57,198 bases of DNA from Sphingobacteriales bacterium TSM_CSS (GCA_002212985.1 NBMY01000134.1:1-57198), one strand, 5' to 3'. Positions 44,879 through 55,018 are shown, counted from the first letter of the stretch. The notes: generated by a model not told the origin, from the sequence alone. A program made the numbers and translations.

Positions 44879-44916
44879 AAAACACCCGCAAACCGGTTTC
44901 CGGCTGCGGGTGTTTT
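44879..44916 (-). terminator. Terminator of the porP/sprF-like gene
   Basis: AAAACACCCGCA (44879-44890) pairs with TGCGGGTGTTTT (44905-44916), and CCGG/CCGG inside the loop extends the stem. On the minus strand it ends in a T run (TGTTTTGTTTT). It lies 22 bp after the PorP/SprF stop. Confidence 0.85.
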
Positions 44917-44937
44917 AAAAAATAAGCGCCGTCTTGG

Positions 44938-45849
44938 TTAATTAATTACTTTTGGTACGTTAAAGTTATAGCCAATGGTAATTTCGTGCGAGCCGTTGGA
45001 AACCTGATTCAGGCTGGAAGTGGTAATGTCGTAGGAATAGGTAAAGTTAAAGCCCTGCTTTAAATCAACACCCAGTAAAATGCTTACGGCATCTTCGGTA
45101 CGATAAGCTAAACCCAGCCAATATTGGTTGTCGTAAGCTGCCCGAAGGTTTAGTTCTGCCTGTGGACGAGTGCTTTTTACCACTTTCAGTAGCGCGCCGG
45201 GGGTTAAGGAAAACATTTCGCCCAAAGAGAATTTATAACCACCGGTAAGGTACATGTGGCGGGCATTTTGTACACTTTCTACGGTGCTGTCGAATTTAAA
45301 TTTGCTGGCAAACATTTGGTTGACCGATATGCCGGCCCAATAGCGCGGGTTACTGAGGTAAACGCCCAAATGTGCATCGCCGCCAATTTTACTCTGGTCT
45401 GCCGCAGCAATTTGAGGGTCGCCATCGGTTTGCAATACCAGTTCGCTAAAATTCACTCCGTATTGCATTAAAGCGCCGGCTAAACCAAAGCCAAGATAGG
45501 TTTCGTTTTCCTGATTAATGGGCAAGTGGTAGGCATAAGCCAATTGCATTCCGTTGCGGCGGGTAGGACCTGTGGCATCGGCATATAAAATAAGGCCTAA
45601 TCCAACAGCGCGCTTAGCGCTTAAGTTGCCATGCAGGCTAAGTACACCGGTAGAGGGTGAGCCTTCAACGCCTGCCCACTGCTTGCGAAAAGAGAATTTG
45701 CTGATAAATTTATCATTGCTGCCAGCTACGGCGGGGTTGTAGGCAAAATCGTTCACCATGTATTGCGTTAGCTGATGAATTTGCTGGGCTTTTCCTGCAA
45801 CAGAATAGAGGCAGCAGGCCAAAACAAAAAGTATGCTGATTTTTTTCAT
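44938..45849 (-). CDS. PorP/SprF-family T9SS outer-membrane protein
   Basis: 303 aa with a signal peptide (MKKISILFVLACCLYSVAGKAQQ). The family opening, HQLTQYMVNDFAYNPAVAGS, is present, followed by alternating strands of a 12-14 strand barrel (KFSFRKQWAGVEGSPSTG, GVYLSNPRYWAGISVNQMF). SprF homologues bind the type B C-terminal domain and pair with a neighbouring type B cargo. Here the cargo gene at 45946 lies 96 bp upstream on the same strand, with no terminator or clear promoter between, so a shared transcript is likely. Confidence 0.92.
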   Translation of the reverse strand: MKKISILFVLACCLYSVAGKAQQIHQLTQYMVNDFAYNPAVAGSNDKFISKFSFRKQWAGVEGSPSTGVLSLHGNLSAKRAVGLGLILYADATGPTRRNGMQLAYAYHLPINQENETYLGFGLAGALMQYGVNFSELVLQTDGDPQIAAADQSKIGGDAHLGVYLSNPRYWAGISVNQMFASKFKFDSTVESVQNARHMYLTGGYKFSLGEMFSLTPGALLKVVKSTRPQAELNLRAAYDNQYWLGLAYRTEDAVSILLGVDLKQGFNFTYSYDITTSSLNQVSNGSHEITIGYNFNVPKVIN

Positions 45850-45945
45850 TGTCTGTTGTAATTTGAAAATTAAAAAATTCTGTTTCGGAGTAAAAGTGCA
45901 GGGGAAACCGAGCCAACAGGCGGCAATTTCCCCTGCGCTGCTTTA

Positions 45946-48900
45946 TTAACGCAAAATGGTAATAGGTCCAGCAAGCGGGTCACTGCCGTCGTTCAGGTCA
46001 ATGAGGTAGTAGTAAGTGCCTTTTGCCAGTTCTTTACCATCGTTATTGGTGCCGTCCCAGCCGTTTCCGTTGTTGTAGGCTTTGGTGCTGTACACTTCCT
46101 GCCCCCAACGGTTAAAAATAATAACCGAAACATTGGGGTTCGATTGTGCCTGCGGTATGAGCCAGGTATCGTTGAAGCCATCAGCATTGGGGGTAATGGC
46201 ATTGGGAAGTTCGCACACCTCGTTAATGCTTACCAGTACCGAGTCGGCTGCGCTGCAACCAGCTGCATTGGTCGCCAGCAAGGTATAAATAGTTTCCTCG
46301 TTGGGTTTTACATTAACGGTAAGATTGCTGCTGATAGGAATTTCGCCGGCAAACCATTGATAAGTTTCGGCAGTTGTTTGTCCTTCCAATTGCACCTCGT
46401 CGCCGGGGCAAATGGTGGTGGGCAGGGTAAGCACTTCCACGCTTGGCGTGTTGTTTACCGTTAGGTAGCTTTCCACCGCCGCCTCATCTGTTGCCGAGCC
46501 GCAAAGGGCGGTAGCCACCAACGATACGGTATAGCTGCCCGGTTGCAGGTTTACAGCCGGTTCAAATTCGGCGCTGGTAGTTTCCTCGCCGGTTTGGGTG
46601 TTGGTAAATGTCCACAAATAGGCCGATGCATTTACCGAAAGGTTATCTAACCGAATGCCCTCTCCTGCACATGCATTGGGCGAACCCTGAGCTTCAAATG
46701 CTGCTTCGGGTATAGCGCCTTCGGAATAAGGAATGGTAATGGAAGCAGTGGCTTCGCAGCCGTTTAAGGTAACGGTTACGGAGTAAGTTCCGGCATCGGA
46801 AATGCTGATATTTGACCCGAAACTGCCGTTAGACCAGGCATAAGTGGTATAACCGCTTCCGGCATCGAGGGTAACGTTTTGACCTACGCAAATATCCTGT
46901 GCGCTTGCCTCAATTTGGGGAGCGGTAACAGTGGTAATGTTGAGGTTAATGTTGGAAAATGCCTCGCAACCGTTGGCATTGGTAACGGTTACCGAATAGT
47001 TGCCGCCTGCCGTTACATCTATGCCCGTTGTGGTGGCGCCCGTTGACCAAGTGTAAGAACTGTAACCCGCACCGGCTGAAAGAGCAACAGTTTCACCGCT
47101 GCAAAAATCGGTTTGGCTGCCGCCGTTGGCAAGAATATCGGGCGGGGTTATGGCGCTTTCGGTAATTTCAATGCTGGCGGTGTAGGTACAACCAAAATCA
47201 TCGGTAGCCAATACTGTATAGCTGCCGCCCTGACTAATGTTAATAGATTGTTCGAGGCTAATGGTTCCCCACTGGTAAGAGGCAAAGCCGTCTGATGCCG
47301 TTAAATTCAGCAAATCGCCTTCACAAATAAAGGTATTGCCGTTTCCGGTGGTAATACTGAGCGTTTGCTGAGGAGCAGGCGAAACAGTAAAGGCAGCCGT
47401 TCCGATGCAGCCGGCTGTATTGGTAACGGAAACTGTGTAATTGGTTTCTTCCGAAGGCGAAACGGTTATGCTTTGCTCCGTACTGCCGTTATTCCATACA
47501 TATGAGTTAAAACCGTTGGTTGCAGTAAGCGTGGAACTTGTACCCGGACAAATAAAGGAATCGCCGGTAATGGCAGGTGTGGGGTTTTCTGTTACCACAA
47601 ATTCATACAATTGCGAACTATACTCGCATGAACCCTGGCTATACTCATACTGAAGTGTATAAGTGCCGGGGGTAGCCGTGCCGGGGTCAAAGGTGCCCGA
47701 TGAAGCCTGCCCGTTGAGCAGGAAAGAGCCGCCACCGGGAGAACCCACAAAGTTTACGGCATTGTCTGATGTGCAATAGCCCGAAAGCACATTGGCTACT
47801 ACCACATCAACAGGTGCGCAGTTTTGGGCCACGCAGGTCTGAATGGCAGAGGGGGTGCTGTTGCCGCATATCCCTGTGCCAAGTGCGGTCAATTGTATTG
47901 CCACCGCTTCGCCCTGGCTTAAACCCGATTGGGTGTAGGAGGTTACAAACTGGCTGAGCGTGGTAACAGGTACACCGTTTACAACAACCTGATAACCGGT
48001 TGCTCCGGCCACGCCTACCCAGTTAAACGTAACACTGGAAGTAGTAGCAGTGCCGCAGTTTACCACCGGAGTTGCCAGGGGCGATTCAACCGTTACGGTA
48101 AAGGTTTGCTGCGGGGCAGAACAACCGTTGTTGCTGGCCGACAGGCTGATGAGTTTGTTGCCGGCAGTTGCCCAACTAACCTGATATGTTTGGTTGCCCA
48201 GCGAAGTAACGTTGCCACCCGAAAAATTCCATACATAATTAGCTCCAGCCGCTACATTGTCTAATGAAATGGTTACCTGCCCGTTGGTAAGGCAAATATT
48301 GGAAGCCGATACCGTGAAGGCTGGGTTAGGCGCCGCGGTTACTTGTACCGATTGCGAGGTGGTTAGCAAACAACCGGTAGGCACATCAATATAACTGTAG
48401 GCAACCGTATAAGTTCCTGCGCCGGGTGTTGCAGGGTTAAACGTGGTTGCAGGCGAACCGTTAACAGTAAAAGTACCTCCTGCCGGTGTGGCGGCAAGCG
48501 TTACAGCCGCATCAGAAGCACAATAGTTGCTGCTAAGCCCGGTAATTACCGGTTGCGGCAATCCGGCACACTCCGATGATTGTACCTGTATGGCAACGGT
48601 ACCGGTATTGTTGTTGCTGCAATCTTCGGGTACAGAGCCGGTGCTGTTGATGGTTACAATAATATTGCCAATTCCGGCAGTCATGGTTAAGGTTCCGTTA
48701 ATGGTATAAGTGCTGCTTACAATGGGCGCCGGCACTACCGATTGCCCTACCGGCACCAATGCTCCGCCGGGTAACTGCTGTTGAACGGTAATGGTAATAT
48801 TGCCAGTTAAAGCCTGTCCAATATTGTTTACTGTAACCTCTACATTCACGCCCGGGTTTACTACCGAAACAGGAGAGCCGGTAAGTTGTGTGCCGCTTGT

Positions 48901-51333
48901 GGCATCATAGAGTTTAATATTGGGAGCGCTGCCAATGGTAGCTATTACATATTCGGGGTCATTATACGAGCCAACCAGTACAAAGGCGGGGTCGCCTTCT
49001 AAAGTATATTCCTGCAAGGTAATTTTGGTGCCTTCATAGCTTGGGTTGGCGGGGTCGGCAATATAAAGGTGGTTCATGGCATTGTTAACGCAATGTCCTA
49101 TGGGCTGGTTGTAAGAGAGGTAGGAAAATTCGCGGTACAACGAGTCGCCAAATTCCTGTAAAAATTCGGGGAAACCGAAAGATACGGTAGCCAAAAATCC
49201 GATGGCGCCTTTTTCGGGAATGAGTACATATTTTTCTGCCATGGAAACATTGGAAGCGCCATAGCTATGTATATCGCCCACAAAACAGGAACCGGCAAAC
49301 ATGAGCGGGTTTTTAAAATTATTGGTGTATTCTTCGGGTTCTTTAATGTCAAAGTTCCATTCATCGGCGCTAACCGAGTGCCCCATTAAAGTTACCAGCG
49401 AAGCGCCGGCATTCATGGCTGCATGGAAGGCGGGTTGGGGGGGCGGCGTATAGCTTGATTGGGTAAAAGTGCCCACCACCGTACCGGCATAATAAGGCGC
49501 TTCAACAATATCTTTGTAACTGTTTACATAACCTAAGTACTGGTTCATTTCGGTTATGTTGTGCCCGTTGGCAACGTGTATCACCTTCTTCGTCCATGAG
49601 CGGTCGTTTTCGGTGCAATTGCGGTCCTGGTCGTAAGAAAGCATTTTTTCGTAGTATGCCTGCACTTCGGCCGGGTTTTTGGCGCTCAATCTGCCTACCG
49701 GAATTTGCGGGATATAGCTGCTGAAATCGCGCACGGTTAGCATGTTATCAGACGGATGATGCCCCCATGTAGGCACCAGACAGGCCGGGTAAGCAAGCGG
49801 GTTATTGGTAACGCTCTCATAGCTTACCGATTTGCCCACCAAAAACAGGTATTGCGGTTCCACACTCCACGTATCTATGGCGTAGTTAATAAAATTGCGG
49901 ATAGAAAGCGGGTGTTTGGAAATACCCCAGGCAAACTGGTCATATAGTTCTTCTACGTTAATAATGGTAGCGTTGTGATTGCCTCCTATCAAAGACTCGC
50001 GGTGTGCGGCATAAGAAGATACCCAATCGGTAGTGCCGGTACGCAAAGAGGGGTGCGTAATAATCACAAAATCACCCTGAACAAATGTGTTGCTGAAGTT
50101 GGTAAAGTTGGTGGTGGTCATTTGCGAAACTGTCCACACATTGCAATTACCCGGAATACAGGGGGAAGTACAGTTGTTCAACACACAAACATTGTCAACA
50201 CTGGTAAGGTATAATTCGCGCGGAATGGCGGTGTTGGAGCCGGGTTGCAGTAAAATTTTATACACACCGCCCTCAAAAATGGGGGTTATTCTTTTACGGT
50301 TGGTAATATCGTAAAGAACCGGAGCGCTGCCACCATTAAAATTACCAATTTCGAGGTAGGTAAGCGCGTTGTCGGAAAGGGTAAAACGGAACTTGGTTTC
50401 ATTTCCGAAATCGAACTGGCGCGGGTAGGTAATTTCTGTATAGGCCAATGCAATGTTATCAATGTCCGAAATATCGCCCAATGAATTATATACTACGCTG
50501 GTGGTGGGAGATGTAAGGCTGCTTAAAAATACCACCCGGTTAACCGGTACACAATTATAGCCTTCAAAGGTTAAATTTGCGTACTCGGTACCATTAACCG
50601 TAATACTGGTATGGTGGTCGGGCAGATAGGGGAAATCGTTTGAACGCCCAACTAATTTACTGTTGAGTTCTGCAGTTGGCGCACCCGGCCCGGTATATTT
50701 TGCGGGAGTTGGTATGTTAAAACTCAAAGAACCGCCGGCAGAAATCTGCGAGCTTACAAAACCTTCGCAATCTTCATAGTCGGGATAGTTGTTATTTGCC
50801 CCACCCAAACGGAAAGGTTTACCTGCATAAAACTGGTTCCAGTGCAGTTGCCGGGCAGTATGCATAAAATAAGGCTCGGCAGCCGGCGCTCCGCTCAGGT
50901 TGTTGGGTGTTTGCTGATAGTGGTTGGCCGGGGTAGCATTGTCCCAAACCAGAAAATAAGAAATAGTATCGGTAAAAAGACTTCGGTAATCATGCAGTTG
51001 CCATTCGGGTTCCTGAAATAACCGGCTGTCTAATTGCCCGTCGTTTTTGGTGCCGTAAAACTCTATATAGTCTGTGGTACCAAGTGTGCCGTTGGTGGTA
51101 ACATAAACAGGCAATTCCTGTCCTTTAAAAAAGACCTTAAAACCCGAACCGGATAAACCGGTTAAACCGGCGCCCGATAAAGTTGAGTAAGGAATACGGA
51201 TAATGCCGTCTTGTGCTACCTTAAATTTGTAGTAGGTTTTGGAGTAATTAATCCACTCATTGCCATAGGGCTGCGCCCAAAGCAAAGCGCTGTAACTCCA
51301 GCAAAGAACGAAAAGTAACAATAACCTTTTCAT
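45946..51333 (-). CDS. Secreted C25 cysteine peptidase with T9SS type B (CHU_C) sorting domain
   Basis: 1795 aa. A signal peptide ends near LWAQP (residue 21). The N-terminal ~400 residues are homologous to the gene at 89-5227. The C25 peptidase domain follows with His652 (MGHS) and Cys683 (AGSCFVGD). After a CARDB-like module come about eight Ig-like/SprB-type repeats of 75-90 residues (GDSFICPGTSSTL, SYVWNNGSTEQSI and similar), and a PKD-like module near residue 1580. The last ~85 residues (NAITPNADGFNDTWLIP, FNRWGQEVY, GTYYYLIDLNDG) are the gliding-motility-associated type B sorting domain. The catalytic residues appear intact, so it is likely an active secreted or surface protease. It is paired with a PorP/SprF gene. 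Confidence 0.93.
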   Translation of the reverse strand: MKRLLLLFVLCWSYSALLWAQPYGNEWINYSKTYYKFKVAQDGIIRIPYSTLSGAGLTGLSGSGFKVFFKGQELPVYVTTNGTLGTTDYIEFYGTKNDGQLDSRLFQEPEWQLHDYRSLFTDTISYFLVWDNATPANHYQQTPNNLSGAPAAEPYFMHTARQLHWNQFYAGKPFRLGGANNNYPDYEDCEGFVSSQISAGGSLSFNIPTPAKYTGPGAPTAELNSKLVGRSNDFPYLPDHHTSITVNGTEYANLTFEGYNCVPVNRVVFLSSLTSPTTSVVYNSLGDISDIDNIALAYTEITYPRQFDFGNETKFRFTLSDNALTYLEIGNFNGGSAPVLYDITNRKRITPIFEGGVYKILLQPGSNTAIPRELYLTSVDNVCVLNNCTSPCIPGNCNVWTVSQMTTTNFTNFSNTFVQGDFVIITHPSLRTGTTDWVSSYAAHRESLIGGNHNATIINVEELYDQFAWGISKHPLSIRNFINYAIDTWSVEPQYLFLVGKSVSYESVTNNPLAYPACLVPTWGHHPSDNMLTVRDFSSYIPQIPVGRLSAKNPAEVQAYYEKMLSYDQDRNCTENDRSWTKKVIHVANGHNITEMNQYLGYVNSYKDIVEAPYYAGTVVGTFTQSSYTPPPQPAFHAAMNAGASLVTLMGHSVSADEWNFDIKEPEEYTNNFKNPLMFAGSCFVGDIHSYGASNVSMAEKYVLIPEKGAIGFLATVSFGFPEFLQEFGDSLYREFSYLSYNQPIGHCVNNAMNHLYIADPANPSYEGTKITLQEYTLEGDPAFVLVGSYNDPEYVIATIGSAPNIKLYDATSGTQLTGSPVSVVNPGVNVEVTVNNIGQALTGNITITVQQQLPGGALVPVGQSVVPAPIVSSTYTINGTLTMTAGIGNIIVTINSTGSVPEDCSNNNTGTVAIQVQSSECAGLPQPVITGLSSNYCASDAAVTLAATPAGGTFTVNGSPATTFNPATPGAGTYTVAYSYIDVPTGCLLTTSQSVQVTAAPNPAFTVSASNICLTNGQVTISLDNVAAGANYVWNFSGGNVTSLGNQTYQVSWATAGNKLISLSASNNGCSAPQQTFTVTVESPLATPVVNCGTATTSSVTFNWVGVAGATGYQVVVNGVPVTTLSQFVTSYTQSGLSQGEAVAIQLTALGTGICGNSTPSAIQTCVAQNCAPVDVVVANVLSGYCTSDNAVNFVGSPGGGSFLLNGQASSGTFDPGTATPGTYTLQYEYSQGSCEYSSQLYEFVVTENPTPAITGDSFICPGTSSTLTATNGFNSYVWNNGSTEQSITVSPSEETNYTVSVTNTAGCIGTAAFTVSPAPQQTLSITTGNGNTFICEGDLLNLTASDGFASYQWGTISLEQSINISQGGSYTVLATDDFGCTYTASIEITESAITPPDILANGGSQTDFCSGETVALSAGAGYSSYTWSTGATTTGIDVTAGGNYSVTVTNANGCEAFSNINLNITTVTAPQIEASAQDICVGQNVTLDAGSGYTTYAWSNGSFGSNISISDAGTYSVTVTLNGCEATASITIPYSEGAIPEAAFEAQGSPNACAGEGIRLDNLSVNASAYLWTFTNTQTGEETTSAEFEPAVNLQPGSYTVSLVATALCGSATDEAAVESYLTVNNTPSVEVLTLPTTICPGDEVQLEGQTTAETYQWFAGEIPISSNLTVNVKPNEETIYTLLATNAAGCSAADSVLVSINEVCELPNAITPNADGFNDTWLIPQAQSNPNVSVIIFNRWGQEVYSTKAYNNGNGWDGTNNDGKELAKGTYYYLIDLNDGSDPLAGPITILR

Positions 51334-51394
51334 AGTGAAATGATATAAGTTAAATAATTTTGAAATAAATTATTGTGTGCCCGAAATTCAGGTG

Positions 51395-51402
51395 CAAAGA
51401 TA
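51395..51402 (-). promoter_or_regulatory. -7 element of the type B C25 peptidase gene
   Basis: TATCTTTG followed by C on the minus strand, 61 bp before the ATG at 51333. No clear -33 box. Confidence 0.5.
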
Positions 51403-51716
51403 CAATTAAATACCGAATAAAACGGCTTTAATCATTACATTTGTTTAATACGAACCTTTAAACACTTGGTAGCTATGCCATTGCAGTGTAAACAACTGCA
51501 GGCAGAAACACCATACCCACCCCTGAATGCACCCGGAAAACTGAAGTGATAACCCAAAAATAAAATCTTATTGTGTAAAAAAATATTAACCATTGACTAT
51601 ATGGTTTGTGTTGTGCAAATTTGAGTTTGGGTTTTAAAAAAGAATCTCAAAGAGTATAGACGGGCAAAATTGAAAATAAGATGCACGCCCACATTTTTTT
51701 TATCTCACCTCCCAAA

Positions 51717-51775
51717 AAAAACAACATCCGCAGAACGTTGGCAGGTATTCTGCCGGTTTCTGCGGATGCTGTTTT
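51717..51775 (-). terminator. Terminator of secDF
   Basis: An 18-bp stem (51718-51735 with 51758-51775, one A-C mismatch) with a second small stem GGCAG/CTGCC in the loop. Read on the minus strand it ends in a run of eight T. It lies 50 bp downstream of the secDF stop. Confidence 0.85.
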
Positions 51776-51824
51776 AGTTAGTTTGCAGGCAGCAAAGGCC
51801 GGTATCTTTATTCAATACAGTGAA

Positions 51825-54800
51825 TTAAGACTGTTTTTCGGCTTTTTTGGGTTGTTTCATTTTTTTGGATTCCTCTTCGGCAGCCAGTTTTTCGCGGCGT
51901 TGTGCTTCAAGTCTGCTAAGGTCAACCATAGAAGGCGCTGCCACAAAAATAGAGGAGTAAGTACCTACTACAATACCAATCATTAAGGCAAAAGCAAAAC
52001 CCCTGATGGTATCACCACCCAAAAGGAACAAAACAAATACGGTAAGGAAAGTGGTGAACGAGGTCATTACAGTACGGCTCAAGGTATCGGAAATTGCGGC
52101 GTTCACGGTATCTTCCAATTTGGCTTTGGGGTTCATGCCCAAATATTCGCGGATACGGTCGAAAACTACCACGGTATCGTTTACCGAATACCCGATGATG
52201 GTAAGAATGGCGGCAATAAAAGTTTGGTCAACCTCCATAGAGAAAGGAACAATGCCGGCCAACAGCGAAAACAACCCGATAACTGTAAGCGCATCGTGGC
52301 CGGTTGCTATTACCGCACCTGCGCCATATTGCCATTTTCGGAAACGGAAGAAAATATAAAGGAAGATGGCCAAAAGCCCGAAAATTGTAGCCCAGACTGC
52401 GCCTCGTTTAATGTCATCGGCAATAGTGGGGCCTACCTTCTGCGAACTGATTACCTTTTTGGAAACAAACTCTTCATAAGAAACATTGTTTTCAAACTTG
52501 CCCAACCCTTCGTGCAGTTTCTTCAGCACCTGATTGTCCATTTCGGGGTCGTTGCTTTCAATGTTGTAGCTGGTGGTAATTTTAAACTGGTTATTGGCGC
52601 CATAAGTTCTTACCAATGGTTCTTTCCCATAAACGGCGGCCAGCGCTTCCCTTATTTGCGGTGCATTGACCTCCTGATCAAAGCGCACCACATACGTGCG
52701 GCCTCCCTGAAAGTCAACGCCAAATTCAAACCCTTTTACAGCAATTGACAAAAACCCAATAACCAGCGTAGATGCACTGATGATGTATGCAATACGGCGT
52801 TTTCCCAAAAAGTCGTACTTAATGTTTTTAAACGCATGTTCGGTCATTGCAGTGCCGTACTTCACTTCGCCGCCTCTTCCAACATACCAGTCAATAGCCA
52901 GACGAGAGAGCAAAATGGCGGTAAACATAGAGGTAAGAATACCTATAATTAATACGGTGGCAAAACCAAGCACAGGTCCCAAACCGTAGTAGAACAGAAT
53001 AATGCCCACCAGCAAGGTGGTAAGGTTACCGTCTATTATAGCAGAATATGATTTGGAATAACCATCGGCAATGGCTTTTCTCATGCCGCTGCCCCTGGCC
53101 AGTTCTTCCCTTATCCGTTCAAAAATAATTACGTTTGCGTCAACGGCCATACCCATGGTCAATACAATACCTGCCATACCGGGCAGCGTAAGTACAGCGC
53201 CCATAGAGGCCAAAATACCCATAATGAAAAACAAGTTTACCAAAAGGGCAATATCAGCAAAAATACCGGCTTTGTTGTAGTAGAAAATCATAAACAACAC
53301 CACCGCTACCAAACCCAGCAACAATGATAAGAGTCCACTTCTAATGGATTCTTTACCCAATGTAGGCCCAACCACTTCCTCCTCAATAATGCGGGCGGGA
53401 GCAGGCAATTTGCCCGATTTGAGGATGTTGGCAAGGTCTTCGGCTTCGGTTACGGTAAAACTGCCCGAAATTTGCGAGTTGCCGCCGGCAATTTCCTGTT
53501 GTACCACCGGAGCAGAGTAAACTAAGTTATCAAGTACAATAGCTACACTCTTTTTTATGTTTTCGGCGGTGAGCTTACGCCACAGGCCTGCGCCTTCGGC
53601 GTTCATATTCATACTTACTACTACCTGTTGGTTGGCGTCAAAGTCGGGGCGGGCATCGGTAATTACATCACCTTCCAACGGCGCTTTAAAGTTGCTGCCA
53701 AAACGGCTTTTGATGGCATAAACGGTAAACAGGTTGGGGTTATCTTTATCGCCCATGGGTTTGGCGCTGTACAGCAATTTCATATCGGGCGGAAAGGCAG
53801 CTTTTACGGCGGGCATTTTAAGATACTCATTAAATTTAGCCGTATCGGCACCCTGTATAAACCCGATAATGCTGCCGGAATTGGGCGACTGGCTGAAAAT
53901 AGCATACAACGGGTTTTGCCGTTTCATTTCCTCAACATTGAGCGAGTCTTTTTTGGAGGTATCGGTTTTTTCGCTCAGCAAAGAAGACGCGGCAGTATCG
54001 GCAGCACTTTTTGCAGTACTGTCTGCGCCGGCAATTTTGGTAGAGTCGGCAGAGGTTGCGGCAGCAGTTGCGGTGGTATCTTTTTTGGCATCGGCAGAGC
54101 CGGTTTTGGCGTTGCCAATGGTATCTACGCCAAAGGTTTTTTTCAGCACGTCGTTGGCTTCGGCAAACATTTTGGCCAAATCCTGACTGTTTTCGTAAGT
54201 TTCCCAGAATTCAAGTTTAGCAGTAGCCTGCAAGAGGCGGCGCACCCTGTCGGGGTCGTCAACGCCGGGAAGTTCTACCACAATACGGCCGGTGGCTTCC
54301 TGCAGGTTAATGTTGGGTTGGGTTACCCCAAATTTATCAATACGGGCACGCAGAATTTCAAAGGTGCGTTTTACCGAGGCGGTAGCCTCATCGCGAATGA
54401 CCTGCAACACCTCTTCGTTGGTAGAATTGAGGTTTATTTTGCTTTGGTATTCAGTGCTGGCAAACAGGGGCGCCAGTTTGGCATTGGGGTCAATTTGGGT
54501 AAATGCCCGGCCAAAAAGGGTTACGTAATCTTCCTGCGAATTGTTTTGCAATTCATCGGCCTTTTTAATGGCCTGCGCCAGAATGGGGTCGGGGTTGTTG
54601 TTCGACATTGCCTTAATAAGTTCCTGCAACGAAACCTGCAACACAACGCTCATCCCGCCCTGCAAGTCGAGCCCCAGGTTAATCTGGCGTTCTTTAATTT
54701 GCTGGTAGTTAAACTTGGCAATGCCCAGGTTTACCACCGGTTTCAGCGAAACAGAGTCGAGGTAGCGGCGTTTTGCTTTGCGCTGTTCTAAGTACTTTTG

Positions 54801-54956
54801 ATCTTCTGTTGCGTTGGTTAATTTTGAAACGGCTTCGGTTGCATATTTTTCTGCCCTGTTTTCAACCCGGTTTGTAAAGAGGGTAAACGACAACTGGTAA
54901 ATGCAAACCAATGCAAGAGTAATTCCGAAAAACTTTATCAGTCCTTTTGCCTGCAT
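51825..54956 (-). CDS. secDF: Protein translocase subunit SecDF (fused)
   Basis: 1043 aa; SecD and SecF are joined, as usual in Bacteroidota. The complex uses the proton gradient to pull preproteins through SecYEG from the periplasmic side. Residues 1-25 form the first transmembrane helix, then the SecD P1 domain with the LGLDLQGG motif (residues 94-101). A region of low complexity at 281-345 (Ala/Thr/Ser/Lys-rich) is inserted in the periplasmic part. SecD helices follow (MGMAVDANVIIFERIREELARG). SecF begins about residue 720 with GVDFQGGRTYVVRF and ends with GYSVNDTVVVFDRIRE and its helices. A -7 element lies at 55019-55026. Functionally it feeds the T9SS cargo proteins of this window. Confidence 0.96.
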   Translation of the reverse strand: MQAKGLIKFFGITLALVCIYQLSFTLFTNRVENRAEKYATEAVSKLTNATEDQKYLEQRKAKRRYLDSVSLKPVVNLGIAKFNYQQIKERQINLGLDLQGGMSVVLQVSLQELIKAMSNNNPDPILAQAIKKADELQNNSQEDYVTLFGRAFTQIDPNAKLAPLFASTEYQSKINLNSTNEEVLQVIRDEATASVKRTFEILRARIDKFGVTQPNINLQEATGRIVVELPGVDDPDRVRRLLQATAKLEFWETYENSQDLAKMFAEANDVLKKTFGVDTIGNAKTGSADAKKDTTATAAATSADSTKIAGADSTAKSAADTAASSLLSEKTDTSKKDSLNVEEMKRQNPLYAIFSQSPNSGSIIGFIQGADTAKFNEYLKMPAVKAAFPPDMKLLYSAKPMGDKDNPNLFTVYAIKSRFGSNFKAPLEGDVITDARPDFDANQQVVVSMNMNAEGAGLWRKLTAENIKKSVAIVLDNLVYSAPVVQQEIAGGNSQISGSFTVTEAEDLANILKSGKLPAPARIIEEEVVGPTLGKESIRSGLLSLLLGLVAVVLFMIFYYNKAGIFADIALLVNLFFIMGILASMGAVLTLPGMAGIVLTMGMAVDANVIIFERIREELARGSGMRKAIADGYSKSYSAIIDGNLTTLLVGIILFYYGLGPVLGFATVLIIGILTSMFTAILLSRLAIDWYVGRGGEVKYGTAMTEHAFKNIKYDFLGKRRIAYIISASTLVIGFLSIAVKGFEFGVDFQGGRTYVVRFDQEVNAPQIREALAAVYGKEPLVRTYGANNQFKITTSYNIESNDPEMDNQVLKKLHEGLGKFENNVSYEEFVSKKVISSQKVGPTIADDIKRGAVWATIFGLLAIFLYIFFRFRKWQYGAGAVIATGHDALTVIGLFSLLAGIVPFSMEVDQTFIAAILTIIGYSVNDTVVVFDRIREYLGMNPKAKLEDTVNAAISDTLSRTVMTSFTTFLTVFVLFLLGGDTIRGFAFALMIGIVVGTYSSIFVAAPSMVDLSRLEAQRREKLAAEEESKKMKQPKKAEKQS

Positions 54957-55018
54957 ATCAATAGGTCAAATTAGTGTTTAAATTAAGTCTTTTGTACTTG
55001 TTTTGTTAAAACAGGGTG

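Larger units (their letters stand above)
51334..51824. other. Intergenic region between type B C25 gene and secDF
   Basis: 491 bp without a gene I can defend. It holds the -7 element for the peptidase gene (51395-51402) and the secDF terminator (51717-51775). Between them, about 51420-51700 is A+T-rich and featureless; a short frame at 51681-51986 crosses the terminator and is not credible. Confidence 0.5.

Noticed and set aside
53628-54791. 387-codon open frame on the plus strand opposite secDF
   Set aside because: It is the reverse-strand shadow of secDF, with no start signal, no domain, and a composition dominated by the complement of conserved SecD codons.
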